Below are positions 16,115-24,077 of a stretch of DNA of 64,000 nt, piece after piece; positions within the stretch are counted from its first letter, which is position 1, and every line of letters begins with the position of its first letter. Made by a program: the position numbers and the translations under genes. The stretch comes from JANXUC01 sp964619065 (GTDB taxonomy: Bacteria > Acidobacteriota > Terriglobia > Terriglobales > Acidobacteriaceae): NCBI GenBank assembly GCA_964619065.1, contig CAZUCC010000013.1, forward strand, positions 15,858-79,857, written 5' to 3'. The notes beneath the pieces were generated by a model, which searched no databases, had not been told where the DNA came from, and saw only the letters and a program-made list of their open reading frames with translations.

Positions 16115-16144
16115 TTGACATGCAAGTATTTACTTGCATATTAT
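16115..16144 (+). promoter_or_regulatory. promoter with embedded palindromic operator of the ArsR/SRPBCC operon
   Basis: TTGACA (16115-16120) and TATTAT (16139-16144) are 18 bases apart, and the spacer is exactly a palindrome: TGCAAGTA-TT-TACTTGCA (16121-16138). A dimeric winged-helix repressor bound here would block RNA polymerase, so autoregulation by the ArsR-type product at 16161 is the obvious inference. Confidence 0.85.
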
Positions 16145-16160
16145 GGTTTCGTGACGGAAC

Positions 16161-16478
16161 GTGGACAAAGTTTTCAAGGCCCTCGCCGATGCCAGCCGCA
16201 GGAAGCTGCTCGACCGTCTTTACGCGGACAATGGCCTGACTTTGGGCGAGTTGTGTCGGCACCTGGATATGACCCGACAAGCAGTCACCCAGCACCTCGG
16301 CGTGCTCGAAGCTGCCAATCTCGTCAACACGGTCTGGCGGGGCCGGGAAAAACTTCACTACCTCAATCCTGTGCCGCTCCACGAAATTCACGAACGCTGG
16401 ATCAGGAAATTCGAACGGCAGCGTCTGACCGCGCTGCGTGACCTCAAGAAGCGACTCGAAGGAGAAAGCGATGAGTAA
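16161..16478 (+). CDS. ArsR-family winged-helix transcriptional regulator
   Basis: A 105-residue regulator with a GTG start 16 bases after the -10 box. It begins directly with the winged-helix domain: VFKALADASRRKLLDRL, the recognition region LCRHLDMTRQAVTQHLGVL and the wing TVWRGREKLHYLNP. No cysteine metal-binding motif is present, so it belongs to the ArsR-like group that pairs with SRPBCC proteins rather than to metal sensors. Its stop overlaps the next gene by 8 bases. It probably represses its own operon through the palindrome at 16121-16138; the ligand is unknown. Confidence 0.93.
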   Translation: MDKVFKALADASRRKLLDRLYADNGLTLGELCRHLDMTRQAVTQHLGVLEAANLVNTVWRGREKLHYLNPVPLHEIHERWIRKFERQRLTALRDLKKRLEGESDE

Positions 16479-16944
16479 ATCGAAGTTTGTCTACGTGACC
16501 TATATTGCGGCGGCCCCGGAGAAGGTTTGGCGTGCATTGCTCGACGGCGAAGTCACTCGGCAATATTGGGACCACGAGAATGTGTCGGATTGGAAGCCCG
16601 GATCGACTTGGAAACATCAACGCACCGACGAAGCACGGACGGTTGACGTGGTGGGCGACGTGGTTGAAGTTACGCCCCCTCGGCGTCTCGTGCTGACCTG
16701 GGCTCAACCCACTGATGCGGCCAACAAAGCAAAACACACACGCGTCACTTTCGAAATCGACGTCATAGAAGGCTCCGAGCCAACAGATATGGTCCGCTTG
16801 ACCGTCACTCACGACGAACTCGAAGCTGGATCGGACATGCTGCAAAAGATCACGGCAGGCTGGCCGCGCGTGCTTTGCAGCATGAAATCGTTCCTGGAGA
16901 CCGGGCGGCCGCTCCGAACCTGGGCGAAGGTCAAGAGCTCGTAA
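16471..16944 (+). CDS. SRPBCC / AHSA1-like domain protein
   Basis: A 157-residue protein of the START/Bet v1-like superfamily in the AHSA1 (activator of Hsp90 ATPase-like) branch. Visible pattern: VYVTYIAAAPEKVWRALLDG, YWDHENVSDWKPGSTWKH, VVEVTPPRRLVLTWA and the C-terminal helix ITAGWPRVLCSMKSFLETG. These form a hydrophobic ligand cavity; the bacterial versions encoded beside ArsR regulators have no settled function. The ATG lies inside the end of the regulator gene with GGAGAAAG upstream, indicating translational coupling. Co-regulation by the ArsR protein is inferred from the operon. Confidence 0.9.
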   Translation: MSKSKFVYVTYIAAAPEKVWRALLDGEVTRQYWDHENVSDWKPGSTWKHQRTDEARTVDVVGDVVEVTPPRRLVLTWAQPTDAANKAKHTRVTFEIDVIEGSEPTDMVRLTVTHDELEAGSDMLQKITAGWPRVLCSMKSFLETGRPLRTWAKVKSS

Positions 16945-16988
16945 GAGAGTTAGCTGGTTTGCAAGATATTGTGACAGCGAGCCAGATT

Positions 16989-17076
16989 GTCATTCCGGCG
17001 AAGCGAGGCATCTGCTTCCGGCCTGGAGCTGCAGAAAAGCAGATTCCTCGCGCCAAAAGCTGGCGCTCGGAATGAC
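16989..17076 (+). repeat. palindromic intergenic element (GTCATTCCG type)
   Basis: The ends GTCATTCCGGCG and CGCTCGGAATGAC are complementary, and the inner parts (ATCTGCTT / AAGCAGAT) also pair, with an extra loop in the right arm. It resembles the other dispersed element in style but has a different core. It fills most of the gap before the hfq-like gene. Confidence 0.65.
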
Positions 17077-17110
17077 TCGTCTTATCAGCTCACAGATATC
17101 CCACACCCTG

Positions 17111-17116
17111 TACAAT
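17111..17116 (+). promoter_or_regulatory. -10 hexamer of the hfq-like gene, leaderless layout
   Basis: TACAAT ends six bases before the ATG at 17123. This predicts transcription starting at the start codon; no Shine-Dalgarno is present. Confidence 0.5.
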
Positions 17117-17122
17117 ACCGCC

Positions 17123-17395
17123 ATGCCTCCCCGCATGGATTCCGCCAACCACCGTCCCCAGAAGGGGAAAATCGTCCCTCCCGAAGACACCTTTGAAGAA
17201 GCTTCGTATTTGAAGCTGCTGGGTGAAAAACAGAAGCCGGTGAGCGTGAAGCTGACCGATGGCGAAGTTGTCTACGGCTGGGTGGAGTACTACGACCGTA
17301 ACATGATTCGACTTACGCGCGAAGGCGCGCCGAATCTTTTCATCTACAAGCACGAGATCATGTACATCCAAGAAGAAGGCAAGAGCCGGGGTTAG
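17123..17395 (+). CDS. hfq: Hfq-like RNA chaperone (Sm-like)
   Basis: A 90-residue Sm-fold protein. The core YLKLLGEKQKPVSVKLTDGE, GWVEYYDRNMIRLTREG and FIYKHEIMYIQ aligns with the Hfq Sm1 and Sm2 motifs; YKHE corresponds to the family's YKHAI motif. Hfq hexamers bind small RNAs and A/U-rich tails. The N-terminal 27 residues are basic and extra to the E. coli protein, and the C-terminal tail is short. The start was set at ATG 17123 because a TACAAT box lies immediately upstream; the frame stays open to 17072. The inositol monophosphatase gene follows after 13 bases. Acidobacterial Hfq proteins are divergent, so the assignment rests mainly on the Sm2 motif. Confidence 0.8.
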   Translation: MPPRMDSANHRPQKGKIVPPEDTFEEASYLKLLGEKQKPVSVKLTDGEVVYGWVEYYDRNMIRLTREGAPNLFIYKHEIMYIQEEGKSRG

Positions 17396-17408
17396 GAATC
17401 GCGTCCCA

Positions 17409-18311
17409 TTGAGTTCACCATCACACCCAGAGCAATTCGAATTCCTCCCCGCCATGTCTGCGATTGCGCGCGAAGCGGGCGCGTTGTTGATGGACTATTT
17501 CCGCCGCCGCGTCAAAATCGAGTACAAAGGTGAAGCCGATCTCGTCACCGAAGCCGATCGCAACTCCGAAGCGCTTATCATTCGCCGCGTTCGCGAACAG
17601 TTTCCCACGCACAACATTCTTGGGGAAGAGAGTGGCAACCTGGCAGCGCACACAGCCTCCGACGCGGGCTACCGTTGGTATGTGGACCCGCTCGATGGCA
17701 CTACCAATTTCGCCCACGGATATCCCGTCTTCTGTGTTTCGCTGGGGATTGAACGCTTGGACGCGGAAGGCAAAGCCCACCGCGTTGCCGGAGTGGTCTA
17801 CGATCCCACGCGCGACGAGTTGTTCTCCGCTGAACTGGGTCGCGGCGCATTTTTGAATGGCGCGAAAATCAACGTCTCCACCACAGCGAACCTGAAAGAT
17901 TGCCTGATCGCCACTGGGTTCCCCAGCCACAAACGGCATCAGAATCCCAATATTTACTTTTACCACCAGCTCACGCTGCGCACGCATGGTGTTCGGCGCG
18001 CGGGTTCGGCGGCGCTCGATCTGTGCTATGTGGCCTGCGGACGCTACGACGGGTTTTGGGAATTCAACCTCAACCCGTGGGATACGGCGGCAGGAGTGCT
18101 CATCGCCCAGGAGGCTGGCGGCAAGGTGACGGATTACGCGGGAGGCCCGTTTGCCATCGCCAGTGATCAGGTGCTGGCTTCGAACGGCTTGATCCACACG
18201 GCGCTACAGCACGAGTTCGCGGAGATCTTCGCGGGACGTGGTTTGGACCCGCTCCCGAGCCCGATGAATTATGCCCGCAGTCGCGCTGTCGATCCCAGGC
18301 CCAAGTCCTGA
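17409..18311 (+). CDS. inositol monophosphatase family protein
   Basis: A 300-residue Mg-dependent phosphatase of the IMPase/SuhB family. Signatures: DLVTEADRNSE, ILGEESG, the metal motif YVDPLDGTTNFAHG and the C-terminal WEFNLNPWDTAAGVLIAQEAGG. Substrates in this family include inositol-1-phosphate, histidinol phosphate and related sugar phosphates; none can be chosen here. The start is probably TTG at 17409, with TTAGGA ten bases upstream; ATG at 17454 is the alternative and would cut residues before the first helix. It is likely co-transcribed with the hfq-like gene. Confidence 0.92.
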   Translation: MSSPSHPEQFEFLPAMSAIAREAGALLMDYFRRRVKIEYKGEADLVTEADRNSEALIIRRVREQFPTHNILGEESGNLAAHTASDAGYRWYVDPLDGTTNFAHGYPVFCVSLGIERLDAEGKAHRVAGVVYDPTRDELFSAELGRGAFLNGAKINVSTTANLKDCLIATGFPSHKRHQNPNIYFYHQLTLRTHGVRRAGSAALDLCYVACGRYDGFWEFNLNPWDTAAGVLIAQEAGGKVTDYAGGPFAIASDQVLASNGLIHTALQHEFAEIFAGRGLDPLPSPMNYARSRAVDPRPKS

Positions 18312-18362
18312 AAACGCGTTTTCTTAAGAATCCCTGAATTCAGCCTTGTAAGTCATTTGCGT

Positions 18363-18440
18363 TGTCCTCCTGAGCGCAGCGAAGGATCCCTACACCGTTC
18401 GCTCCATTCCTCAGAGCCCTTCGCTCCGCTCAGGATGACA
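18363..18440 (+). repeat. dispersed inverted-repeat element, complete
   Basis: The left arm (18363-18391, TCCTGAGCGCAGCGAAGGAT core) and the right arm (18415-18440, CTTCGCTCCGCTCAGGATGA core) are reverse complements around a short spacer. It belongs to the same family as 1213-1240 and 46071-46219. Chance open frames through it produce CPPERSEGS and PFAPLRMTT peptides and should not be taken as N-termini. Confidence 0.85.
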
Positions 18441-18557
18441 ACGGTGTTAAGCGTGACGAGAATGATATTCAGCGGGACCGCAGGCGTGAATTTCATGCTC
18501 GCGAGTATCAAGCCGAAAACACAGTGGAAAACTGATACTCTAGCGGGGAACAATCCC

Positions 18558-21500
18558 ATGCGTTCCTTATCCGTTGTTTTCGCCGCCGCCCTGGCTCTCA
18601 GCCTTCTTGCCGCTTCTTCTAACGAAAAAACTTCACCCGAAAAATCTGTCGGTGACCCCGCCCGTCTCAATAACCTCGGTGTGGCCTACATGAACCAGCA
18701 GTCGTTCGAGCGCGGGCTCAAGAATTTTGAAGCTGCCGCTGCTGCCGATCCCAAGCTGAGCGTCGCGCGTCTCAATCAAGCAATTGCTCTGCTTAACTTG
18801 CAGCGCGTGGATGAGGCCAAGAGCCTGCTGGAGGAATCGGTCAAGAAAGATCCGAAGAACGCCACTGCCTGGTACAACCTCGGCCTGCTCTACAAGAACA
18901 GCGGCGAGGTTGAGAAGGCCGTCGAGTCGTTTCAGCGGGTGACGGAGATTGATGCGAATGACGCCGATACCTGGTATTTCCTTGGCTCCGCGCACTTGCA
19001 GGCGCGTCAGTTTCCCGAAGCCATTACTTCTTTCGAACATGCAATTCAGCTGAACGCCACACACGCTTCAGCGTGGTTTGGGTTGTCGCGCGCTTTTCAG
19101 CAGTCCGGTGATCCCACGAAAGCCCGTGAGCATCTTGTTCGCTTTCAGCAGATCACGCAGTCGAAAACCGGTGCACCCATGAGCCTGGCTTATGGAGAGC
19201 AGGGCAAATACTCACGCGTAGCAGAATCACCAGGGGTGACGGAGCATGTTTCTGCAGCTATTCCTGTGCACTTTGTTTCCGTTGCAGAACAAGCCGGCAT
19301 AACGAGCCGGCCCTCAGGCGACGCTGCCGATATCGCGACCTTCCTCGGCGCTGGTGCCTGTTTCTTGGACTACGACGGGGATGGCCACATGGATATCTTC
19401 CTCGCCGATTCTGGGGCCGCTGGTGGGATGACGCTCTACCACAACCTCGGCAACGGGAAGTTTGAAGATGTCACGCGCAAAGCAGGCCTCGATCCCGCGC
19501 TGCATGGCATCGGTTGCACGGCGGGAGATTACGACAACGACGGCTTGGTCGATCTGGCCGTCAGCCTGAAGGACCGTGTGCTGCTCCTGCACAACGAAAA
19601 AGATGGCAAGTTCAAGGAGGTTAGTGAAGCCGCCGGAATCAAAATTGATCCAGCAAACGCTGGTTTGAACTTGGGCCTCACTTTTGTCGACTACGACCAC
19701 GATGGCGATATCGATCTCTACGTTTCACGCTACAGTGCCGACGCTTTATTTGACCCGCGCAAATCCTCATTGGCCGCACTGAACACCAAGGTGGTTGGCG
19801 CGAGCCTCATGTTTCGCAACAATGGCGATGGCACTTTTGTAGAGGTCACGGGGGATCTTGGGTTGCAGGGAAAGGGTCCTGGCTTTGCTGCCGTCGGTAC
19901 CGACTCCAACAATGATCGCGCGGTGGATCTGGTGACGACGGCGTGGCACGTGGCCGCACCCACCATTTACGAAAACCCCCGCGAGGGTAAGTTTGCAGCT
20001 CGCGAGCCGTGGTCTGCCGCCATGCCTGCTCCTGCTGTTGGCATCTCCGTTCTTGATTTTGACAAAAATGGATGGATGGATCTCGCTTTTACCCACTGGG
20101 GCTCACCCGCGCTCACGCTGTGGCGCAATAAAGAAGGGAAGAACTTTGAGCCGGTCATGCTTCCTACGCTCCACTGGGTCCGTGCTTGGGGCGTTGCCGC
20201 GCTCGACTACGACAACGATGGCTGGATCGACCTTGCCGCTGTGGGGGAAACCGCCGATGGACGCGGTGAAGTGCGAGTATTCCGCAATCTCGGGCCAGAT
20301 GGCTTCCGCGACGTGACGGCGGAAGTGGGCCTCGACAAGGTAAAGCTGAAGGATCCGCGTGCGCTCCTTACAGCCGACTTCGATAACGATGGCGCGACCG
20401 ACTTACTGATCACACAAAATCACGGCCGCGCCGTTCTTCTCCGCAACGAAGGTGGGAATAAGAATCACTGGTTAAGGCTCGCGTTCCGCGGACTGAATGA
20501 CAACAAGAGTGCCATTGGGACCAAAGTTGAGGTGTTCGCCGGAGCCAGCCGCCAGAAGTGGGAGATCGCGGGTTCTTCCGGTTATCTGGGCCAGAGTTCG
20601 ACCGTGATCACGGCAGGACTGGGCGCTTCCACCGAAGCCGATATCGTCCGCATGCTGTGGCCAACGGGCGTTTTGCAAGATGAAACAGAAGTTGCCGGTG
20701 GTAAAGAGCAGGCTTATACGGAGATCGACCGCCGCGGCAGTTCGTGCCCGACCCTATTCGCTTGGGATGGCCAGAAATACCGTCTGGTCGCGGACGTGAT
20801 TGGCGCCGGAGTCCTTGGACACTGGGTTGCGCCCGGCCAGCGCAACATTCCGCGCGCCACGGAGTACGTGAAGATAGATCGTGACGCGATGCAACGTCGC
20901 GACGGCAAACTCAGCTTCCGCCTGATGGAGCCCATGGAGGAAGTTGTCTATCTGGATCGTGTGCGGTTGCTGGCCGTGGATCATCCGGCGAATGTCGAGG
21001 TCTATCCCAACGAGTTTTTCGCCGCGAATCCGCCTTATCCACCTTTCAAGGTTGTCGTCAGCCGTAATGCCAATCCGCCCGCTGGCGCGTGGGACGACCA
21101 CGGCCACGACCTGCTGCCCGATTTACTAGCGCACAAATACGTCGGCGATTTTGAGTTGCTGCCTTTCAAGGGCTTCACCAAATCGCACAGCCTTGAGCTG
21201 GATCTCGGCGGGAACTACAACGGCGCTGGTCCACTGCGGCTGCTGCTACATGGTGAAATCGAATACTTCACGGCCACGGGCATGTATGCTGCCAATCAGG
21301 CGGGTGTGCAGGCAACGTCTCCCTATGTCGAAGCGCAGAACGCCCAGGGCAAGTGGGTGAAAGTGATTGATGACATGGGCTTCCCCGCGGGTCTTCCTCG
21401 CACCATGGTCGCCGATCTCACTGGTAAATTGCCCGCAGGCACGCGCCGCATTCGCATTTGGACGAACCTGCAAATTTATTGGGATTCGATTCTCATCGAC

Positions 21501-22031
21501 CGCACCGCGCAGGACGCTAGGGTTTTGGTGCGCCCGGTGAAATTCGATCGCGCCGATCTCCGTTTCCACGGCTACCCGCGCCAGACCGAAGGCGTTCCAG
21601 CAGGCAACGTGCAATATGTTTACGAGGACGTGAGTGCCACTGGGCCCTATGCCCGCCAAGCCGGTACGTACACGCGCTACGGCGACATTCTCCCGCTGCT
21701 CACGGGCTTTGACGACCGCTTTGCTGTTTTTGGGTCGGGCGAGGAGGTAGCGTTGGAGTTCGATCCGTCCTCGGTACCGCCAGTGCCCAAGGGCTGGACG
21801 AGGGACTACTTCTTTCTAACTAACGGCTACGAAAAAGACATGGACTTCTACGCTGCCGAAGGTTCAACGGTCGAGCCGCTTCCGTTCCGGTCCATGCACA
21901 CCTACCCGCATCCCGGCCAGGCCTATCCGCTCAACCCAGCAAATCTTGACTCACTGCTGACCTACAACACGCGCCACGTCTCCGGCAACGAGCCGCGCGG
22001 ATACGCATATTCGTACGCAGGCAAAAAGTAG
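18558..22031 (+). CDS. secreted TPR / FG-GAP / ASPIC-UnbV protein
   Basis: A 1157-residue exported protein. The ATG at 18558 begins a signal peptide (VVFAAALALSLLAAS); the frame is open further upstream only through a repeat element. Residues about 30-190 contain four TPRs (NNLGVAYMNQQSFERGLKNF, WYNLGLLYKNSGEVEKAVES). Residues about 250-640 carry FG-GAP/VCBS beta-propeller blades with calcium-type loops (DYDGDGHMDI, DYDNDGLVDL, DYDHDGDIDL, DFDNDGATDL). Residues about 650-725 form the ASPIC/UnbV domain (SAIGTKVEVFAG, VITAGLGA, MLWPTG). A further 430-residue beta-rich C-terminal region is unassigned. Such proteins act at the cell surface, possibly in polymer or protein binding. A 14-bp repeat runs through the stop codon. 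Confidence 0.9.
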   Translation: MRSLSVVFAAALALSLLAASSNEKTSPEKSVGDPARLNNLGVAYMNQQSFERGLKNFEAAAAADPKLSVARLNQAIALLNLQRVDEAKSLLEESVKKDPKNATAWYNLGLLYKNSGEVEKAVESFQRVTEIDANDADTWYFLGSAHLQARQFPEAITSFEHAIQLNATHASAWFGLSRAFQQSGDPTKAREHLVRFQQITQSKTGAPMSLAYGEQGKYSRVAESPGVTEHVSAAIPVHFVSVAEQAGITSRPSGDAADIATFLGAGACFLDYDGDGHMDIFLADSGAAGGMTLYHNLGNGKFEDVTRKAGLDPALHGIGCTAGDYDNDGLVDLAVSLKDRVLLLHNEKDGKFKEVSEAAGIKIDPANAGLNLGLTFVDYDHDGDIDLYVSRYSADALFDPRKSSLAALNTKVVGASLMFRNNGDGTFVEVTGDLGLQGKGPGFAAVGTDSNNDRAVDLVTTAWHVAAPTIYENPREGKFAAREPWSAAMPAPAVGISVLDFDKNGWMDLAFTHWGSPALTLWRNKEGKNFEPVMLPTLHWVRAWGVAALDYDNDGWIDLAAVGETADGRGEVRVFRNLGPDGFRDVTAEVGLDKVKLKDPRALLTADFDNDGATDLLITQNHGRAVLLRNEGGNKNHWLRLAFRGLNDNKSAIGTKVEVFAGASRQKWEIAGSSGYLGQSSTVITAGLGASTEADIVRMLWPTGVLQDETEVAGGKEQAYTEIDRRGSSCPTLFAWDGQKYRLVADVIGAGVLGHWVAPGQRNIPRATEYVKIDRDAMQRRDGKLSFRLMEPMEEVVYLDRVRLLAVDHPANVEVYPNEFFAANPPYPPFKVVVSRNANPPAGAWDDHGHDLLPDLLAHKYVGDFELLPFKGFTKSHSLELDLGGNYNGAGPLRLLLHGEIEYFTATGMYAANQAGVQATSPYVEAQNAQGKWVKVIDDMGFPAGLPRTMVADLTGKLPAGTRRIRIWTNLQIYWDSILIDRTAQDARVLVRPVKFDRADLRFHGYPRQTEGVPAGNVQYVYEDVSATGPYARQAGTYTRYGDILPLLTGFDDRFAVFGSGEEVALEFDPSSVPPVPKGWTRDYFFLTNGYEKDMDFYAAEGSTVEPLPFRSMHTYPHPGQAYPLNPANLDSLLTYNTRHVSGNEPRGYAYSYAGKK

Positions 22032-22061
22032 CGGGGAAAAAGTAGCGGGGAAAAAGTAGTA
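22020..22061 (+). repeat. three 14-bp tandem repeats across a stop codon
   Basis: Three units of GGGAAAAAGTAGCG (first with one change, last with two) span the end of the preceding gene; its TAG stop is in the first unit. Further copies add new TAG codons in the downstream sequence. Confidence 0.8.
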
Positions 22062-22114
22062 AGGACATTTTGCTTCAAGTGCAGCGACTGCGTATATTTC
22101 CTTTTGGAGGTTCC

Positions 22115-22495
22115 ATGTCCTCTTCTTACTCCATTCCGCCCGCCACCATGGTGATGCTCGGCACTCGCGACGTGCACAAAAGCATTCCGTTCTACCGCGA
22201 CCTGCTGGGTCTGAAATTGGAGCAGCAATTTGGAGGATTTGCATTCTTTAATGCAGGCAATATCACGCTCATCCTGAGCGAAGACCTTGCTCGCTCTGCC
22301 GAACGAGTCGCTGGCGCCACGGAAATCGTGTTTTCGGTTGGAGATATCCGCGCAGCGCATGAAGCGCTCAAGAATCAGGGAGTAAAGTTCAACAAAGATC
22401 CCTTTCCGGTTACCGGGCCGATGTGGGCTGCCCACATTCTCGATCCCGATGGACACCTGCTCTCGATTTTTGGTCCGGAAGGCAAAGCTTTATGA
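22115..22495 (+). CDS. VOC family (glyoxalase/bleomycin-resistance-like) protein
   Basis: A 126-residue vicinal-oxygen-chelate protein with the two-module pattern: TMVMLGTRDVHKSIPFYRDLLGLKL, FFNAGNITLILSE, then EIVFSVGDIRAAHEALKNQG and AAHILDPDGHLLSIFG. The start ATG has an excellent GGAGG six bases upstream. The first metal His found in glyoxalase I is not evident at the N-terminus, so a metal-dependent reaction is uncertain. Members act as lyases, dioxygenases or binding proteins; the role here is open. It is followed by a regulated intergenic region before the permease gene. Confidence 0.87.
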   Translation: MSSSYSIPPATMVMLGTRDVHKSIPFYRDLLGLKLEQQFGGFAFFNAGNITLILSEDLARSAERVAGATEIVFSVGDIRAAHEALKNQGVKFNKDPFPVTGPMWAAHILDPDGHLLSIFGPEGKAL

Positions 22496-22508
22496 CCGGA
22501 GCATGGGT

Positions 22509-22528
22509 CTATTAAAACGTTTGTATAG
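22509..22528 (+). promoter_or_regulatory. LacI-like operator upstream of the APC permease gene
   Basis: CTATTAAAACGTTTGTATAG is a 20-base near palindrome centred on AAACGTTT, the typical core of LacI-family operators. The same sequence with few changes lies before the GH2 gene at 26742-26760. No LacI-type regulator gene is in the window. Confidence 0.55.
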
Positions 22529-22536
22529 GGAGAAAT

Positions 22537-22581
22537 TGTCAAACTTTCGATTTGACACCAACCCACACTTCATAGAACAAT
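22537..22581 (+). promoter_or_regulatory. promoter of the permease gene with inverted repeat over the -35
   Basis: TGTCAAA-N7-TTTGACA (22537-22557) is a perfect inverted repeat whose right arm contains TTGACA (22552-22557). AACAAT (22576-22581), 18 bases later, is a plausible -10. The permease ATG follows 44 bases further on. Confidence 0.5.
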
Positions 22582-22625
22582 CGCCCAGTCTTCTTTCACG
22601 AGAATAGCGTCACGTCTGCCAAAGC

Positions 22626-23999
22626 ATGTCGACAACTCAAACCACCGCCTCCGCCCCCAGACTCCGCCGCGCGCTTTCCCTCTGGGATCTGATCCTTTAC
22701 GGCATCATCGTCATTCAACCGACGGCACCGATGCCTGCCTATGGCGTCTTTAGCAACGCTGGTCAAGGGCATGTGGTGACCTCGATCCTAATCGCCATGA
22801 TTGCCATGGTCTTCACGGCCATGAGTTATGGCCGCATGGCGCGCGTGTATCCCAGCGCCGGTTCGGCCTATACCTATGTGGGGCGCGTGCTGCACCCCTC
22901 GCTGGGCTATGTCACCGGCTGGAGCATGACCATGGATTACATTCTGAATCCATTGATCTGCACGATCTGGTCCGCCAAGGCGATGGCGGATCTGTTGAAC
23001 GGAACCCAATATCAGATTCCTTATCCTAGCCTGCTTTGGCCGCTATTTTTTGCCTTGTTGTTTACCATGCTGAACCTGCGTGGTGTCCAGACTTCAGCCC
23101 GCATCAATTCGATTCTTTGCGCCATCATGGGTGCCGTCATTTTGGCGTACTTCTGGTACACGATCCGATACATTTTCCATTTGCCGCAATACCCCGAAGC
23201 CTATTTTCTGCGCCCGTTCTATAACCCGGAAACTTTTACGATCAACCGCGTGTTCCAAGGCACGTCGGTTGCGGTGCTCACTTACATTGGGTTCGACGGC
23301 ATTTCGACTTTGTCGGAAGAAGTCGATAACCCCAAGCGGAATATTTTTCTGGCTACCGTTCTGGTCTGCATCGTTACCGGATTCTTGGCGGCAGCGGAAG
23401 TCTACGGTGTGCAATTATTGAGCCACCAGTATTTATTCGGGCCGAACGAGGTCGAGAACGCGTTCAGTCACGTTGCAGCGATCGCAGGTGGTGCCTTACT
23501 GACCAAGGTGATCAGCGTTACGCTGCTGGTCGCGACCATCGGCTCTGGCATGGGATCCCAATTGGGCGCGGCCCGCCTGCTTTACGGTATGGGACGCAGC
23601 GACGCGATTCCCAAGAAATTCTTTGGAGCTATCCATCCGAGGACCCAGATTCCCGCGAACAACGTAATCTTTGTTGGTTTGATTGCGCTGGTAGGCGCTT
23701 TTCTCATCAACTATGACGATGGAGCGCAGTTACTCAACTTTGGCGCCCTCATAGCGTTCATGGGCGTCAATCTCGCCGCGCTCACCCACTACTTCATTCG
23801 CGGAGCTGAACGCACTGTGGGGCAATTGATTCCGCCGGTGCTAGGTTTTCTCATTTGCTTTTTCATTTGGATTCATCTGTCCAACTTGGCGCTGAAATGG
23901 GGCTCGATCTGGATGGTGGCCGGGATCGCTTATGGGGCTTGGAAGACGAAGGGTTTCCGCAGCGAACTAGTGAATTTCGATGTACCTTCGGAAGAATGA
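22626..23999 (+). CDS. APC superfamily amino acid permease
   Basis: A 457-residue polytopic membrane protein with about 12 hydrophobic segments. The first segment has the APC signature LWDLILYGIIVIQPTAPMP, followed by YPSAGSAYTYVGR and YVTGWSMTMDYILNP (helix 3) and the TYIGFDGISTLSEEV motif in the sixth segment, which marks amino-acid/polyamine/organocation transporters. Such carriers exchange or symport amino acids or amines across the inner membrane. It is convergent with the GH2 gene, separated by a strong bidirectional terminator, and both genes have the same LacI-like box upstream. Import of an amino sugar or amino acid released together with GH2 activity is an inference only. Confidence 0.9.
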   Translation: MSTTQTTASAPRLRRALSLWDLILYGIIVIQPTAPMPAYGVFSNAGQGHVVTSILIAMIAMVFTAMSYGRMARVYPSAGSAYTYVGRVLHPSLGYVTGWSMTMDYILNPLICTIWSAKAMADLLNGTQYQIPYPSLLWPLFFALLFTMLNLRGVQTSARINSILCAIMGAVILAYFWYTIRYIFHLPQYPEAYFLRPFYNPETFTINRVFQGTSVAVLTYIGFDGISTLSEEVDNPKRNIFLATVLVCIVTGFLAAAEVYGVQLLSHQYLFGPNEVENAFSHVAAIAGGALLTKVISVTLLVATIGSGMGSQLGAARLLYGMGRSDAIPKKFFGAIHPRTQIPANNVIFVGLIALVGAFLINYDDGAQLLNFGALIAFMGVNLAALTHYFIRGAERTVGQLIPPVLGFLICFFIWIHLSNLALKWGSIWMVAGIAYGAWKTKGFRSELVNFDVPSEE

Positions 24000-24013
24000 G
24001 GGTCTAAGAGTGA

Positions 24014-24048
24014 GGGGATGCACGAGTTGTGACAATTCGTGCATCCCC
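24014..24048. terminator. bidirectional hairpin terminator
   Basis: A 16-bp stem (24014-24029 with 24033-24048, one G-T wobble) closes a TGA loop and is followed by a short T-run. It lies between the convergent permease and GH2 genes and can serve both strands. Confidence 0.8.
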
Positions 24049-24077
24049 TTTCAGTACTGCGATCCGTAAGTTAGGAA

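Noticed and set aside
18357..18557. Extended N-terminus of the TPR-ASPIC protein starting at 18357
   Set aside because: The extra residues are the chance translation of the dispersed inverted repeat, and a proper signal peptide starts at 18558.
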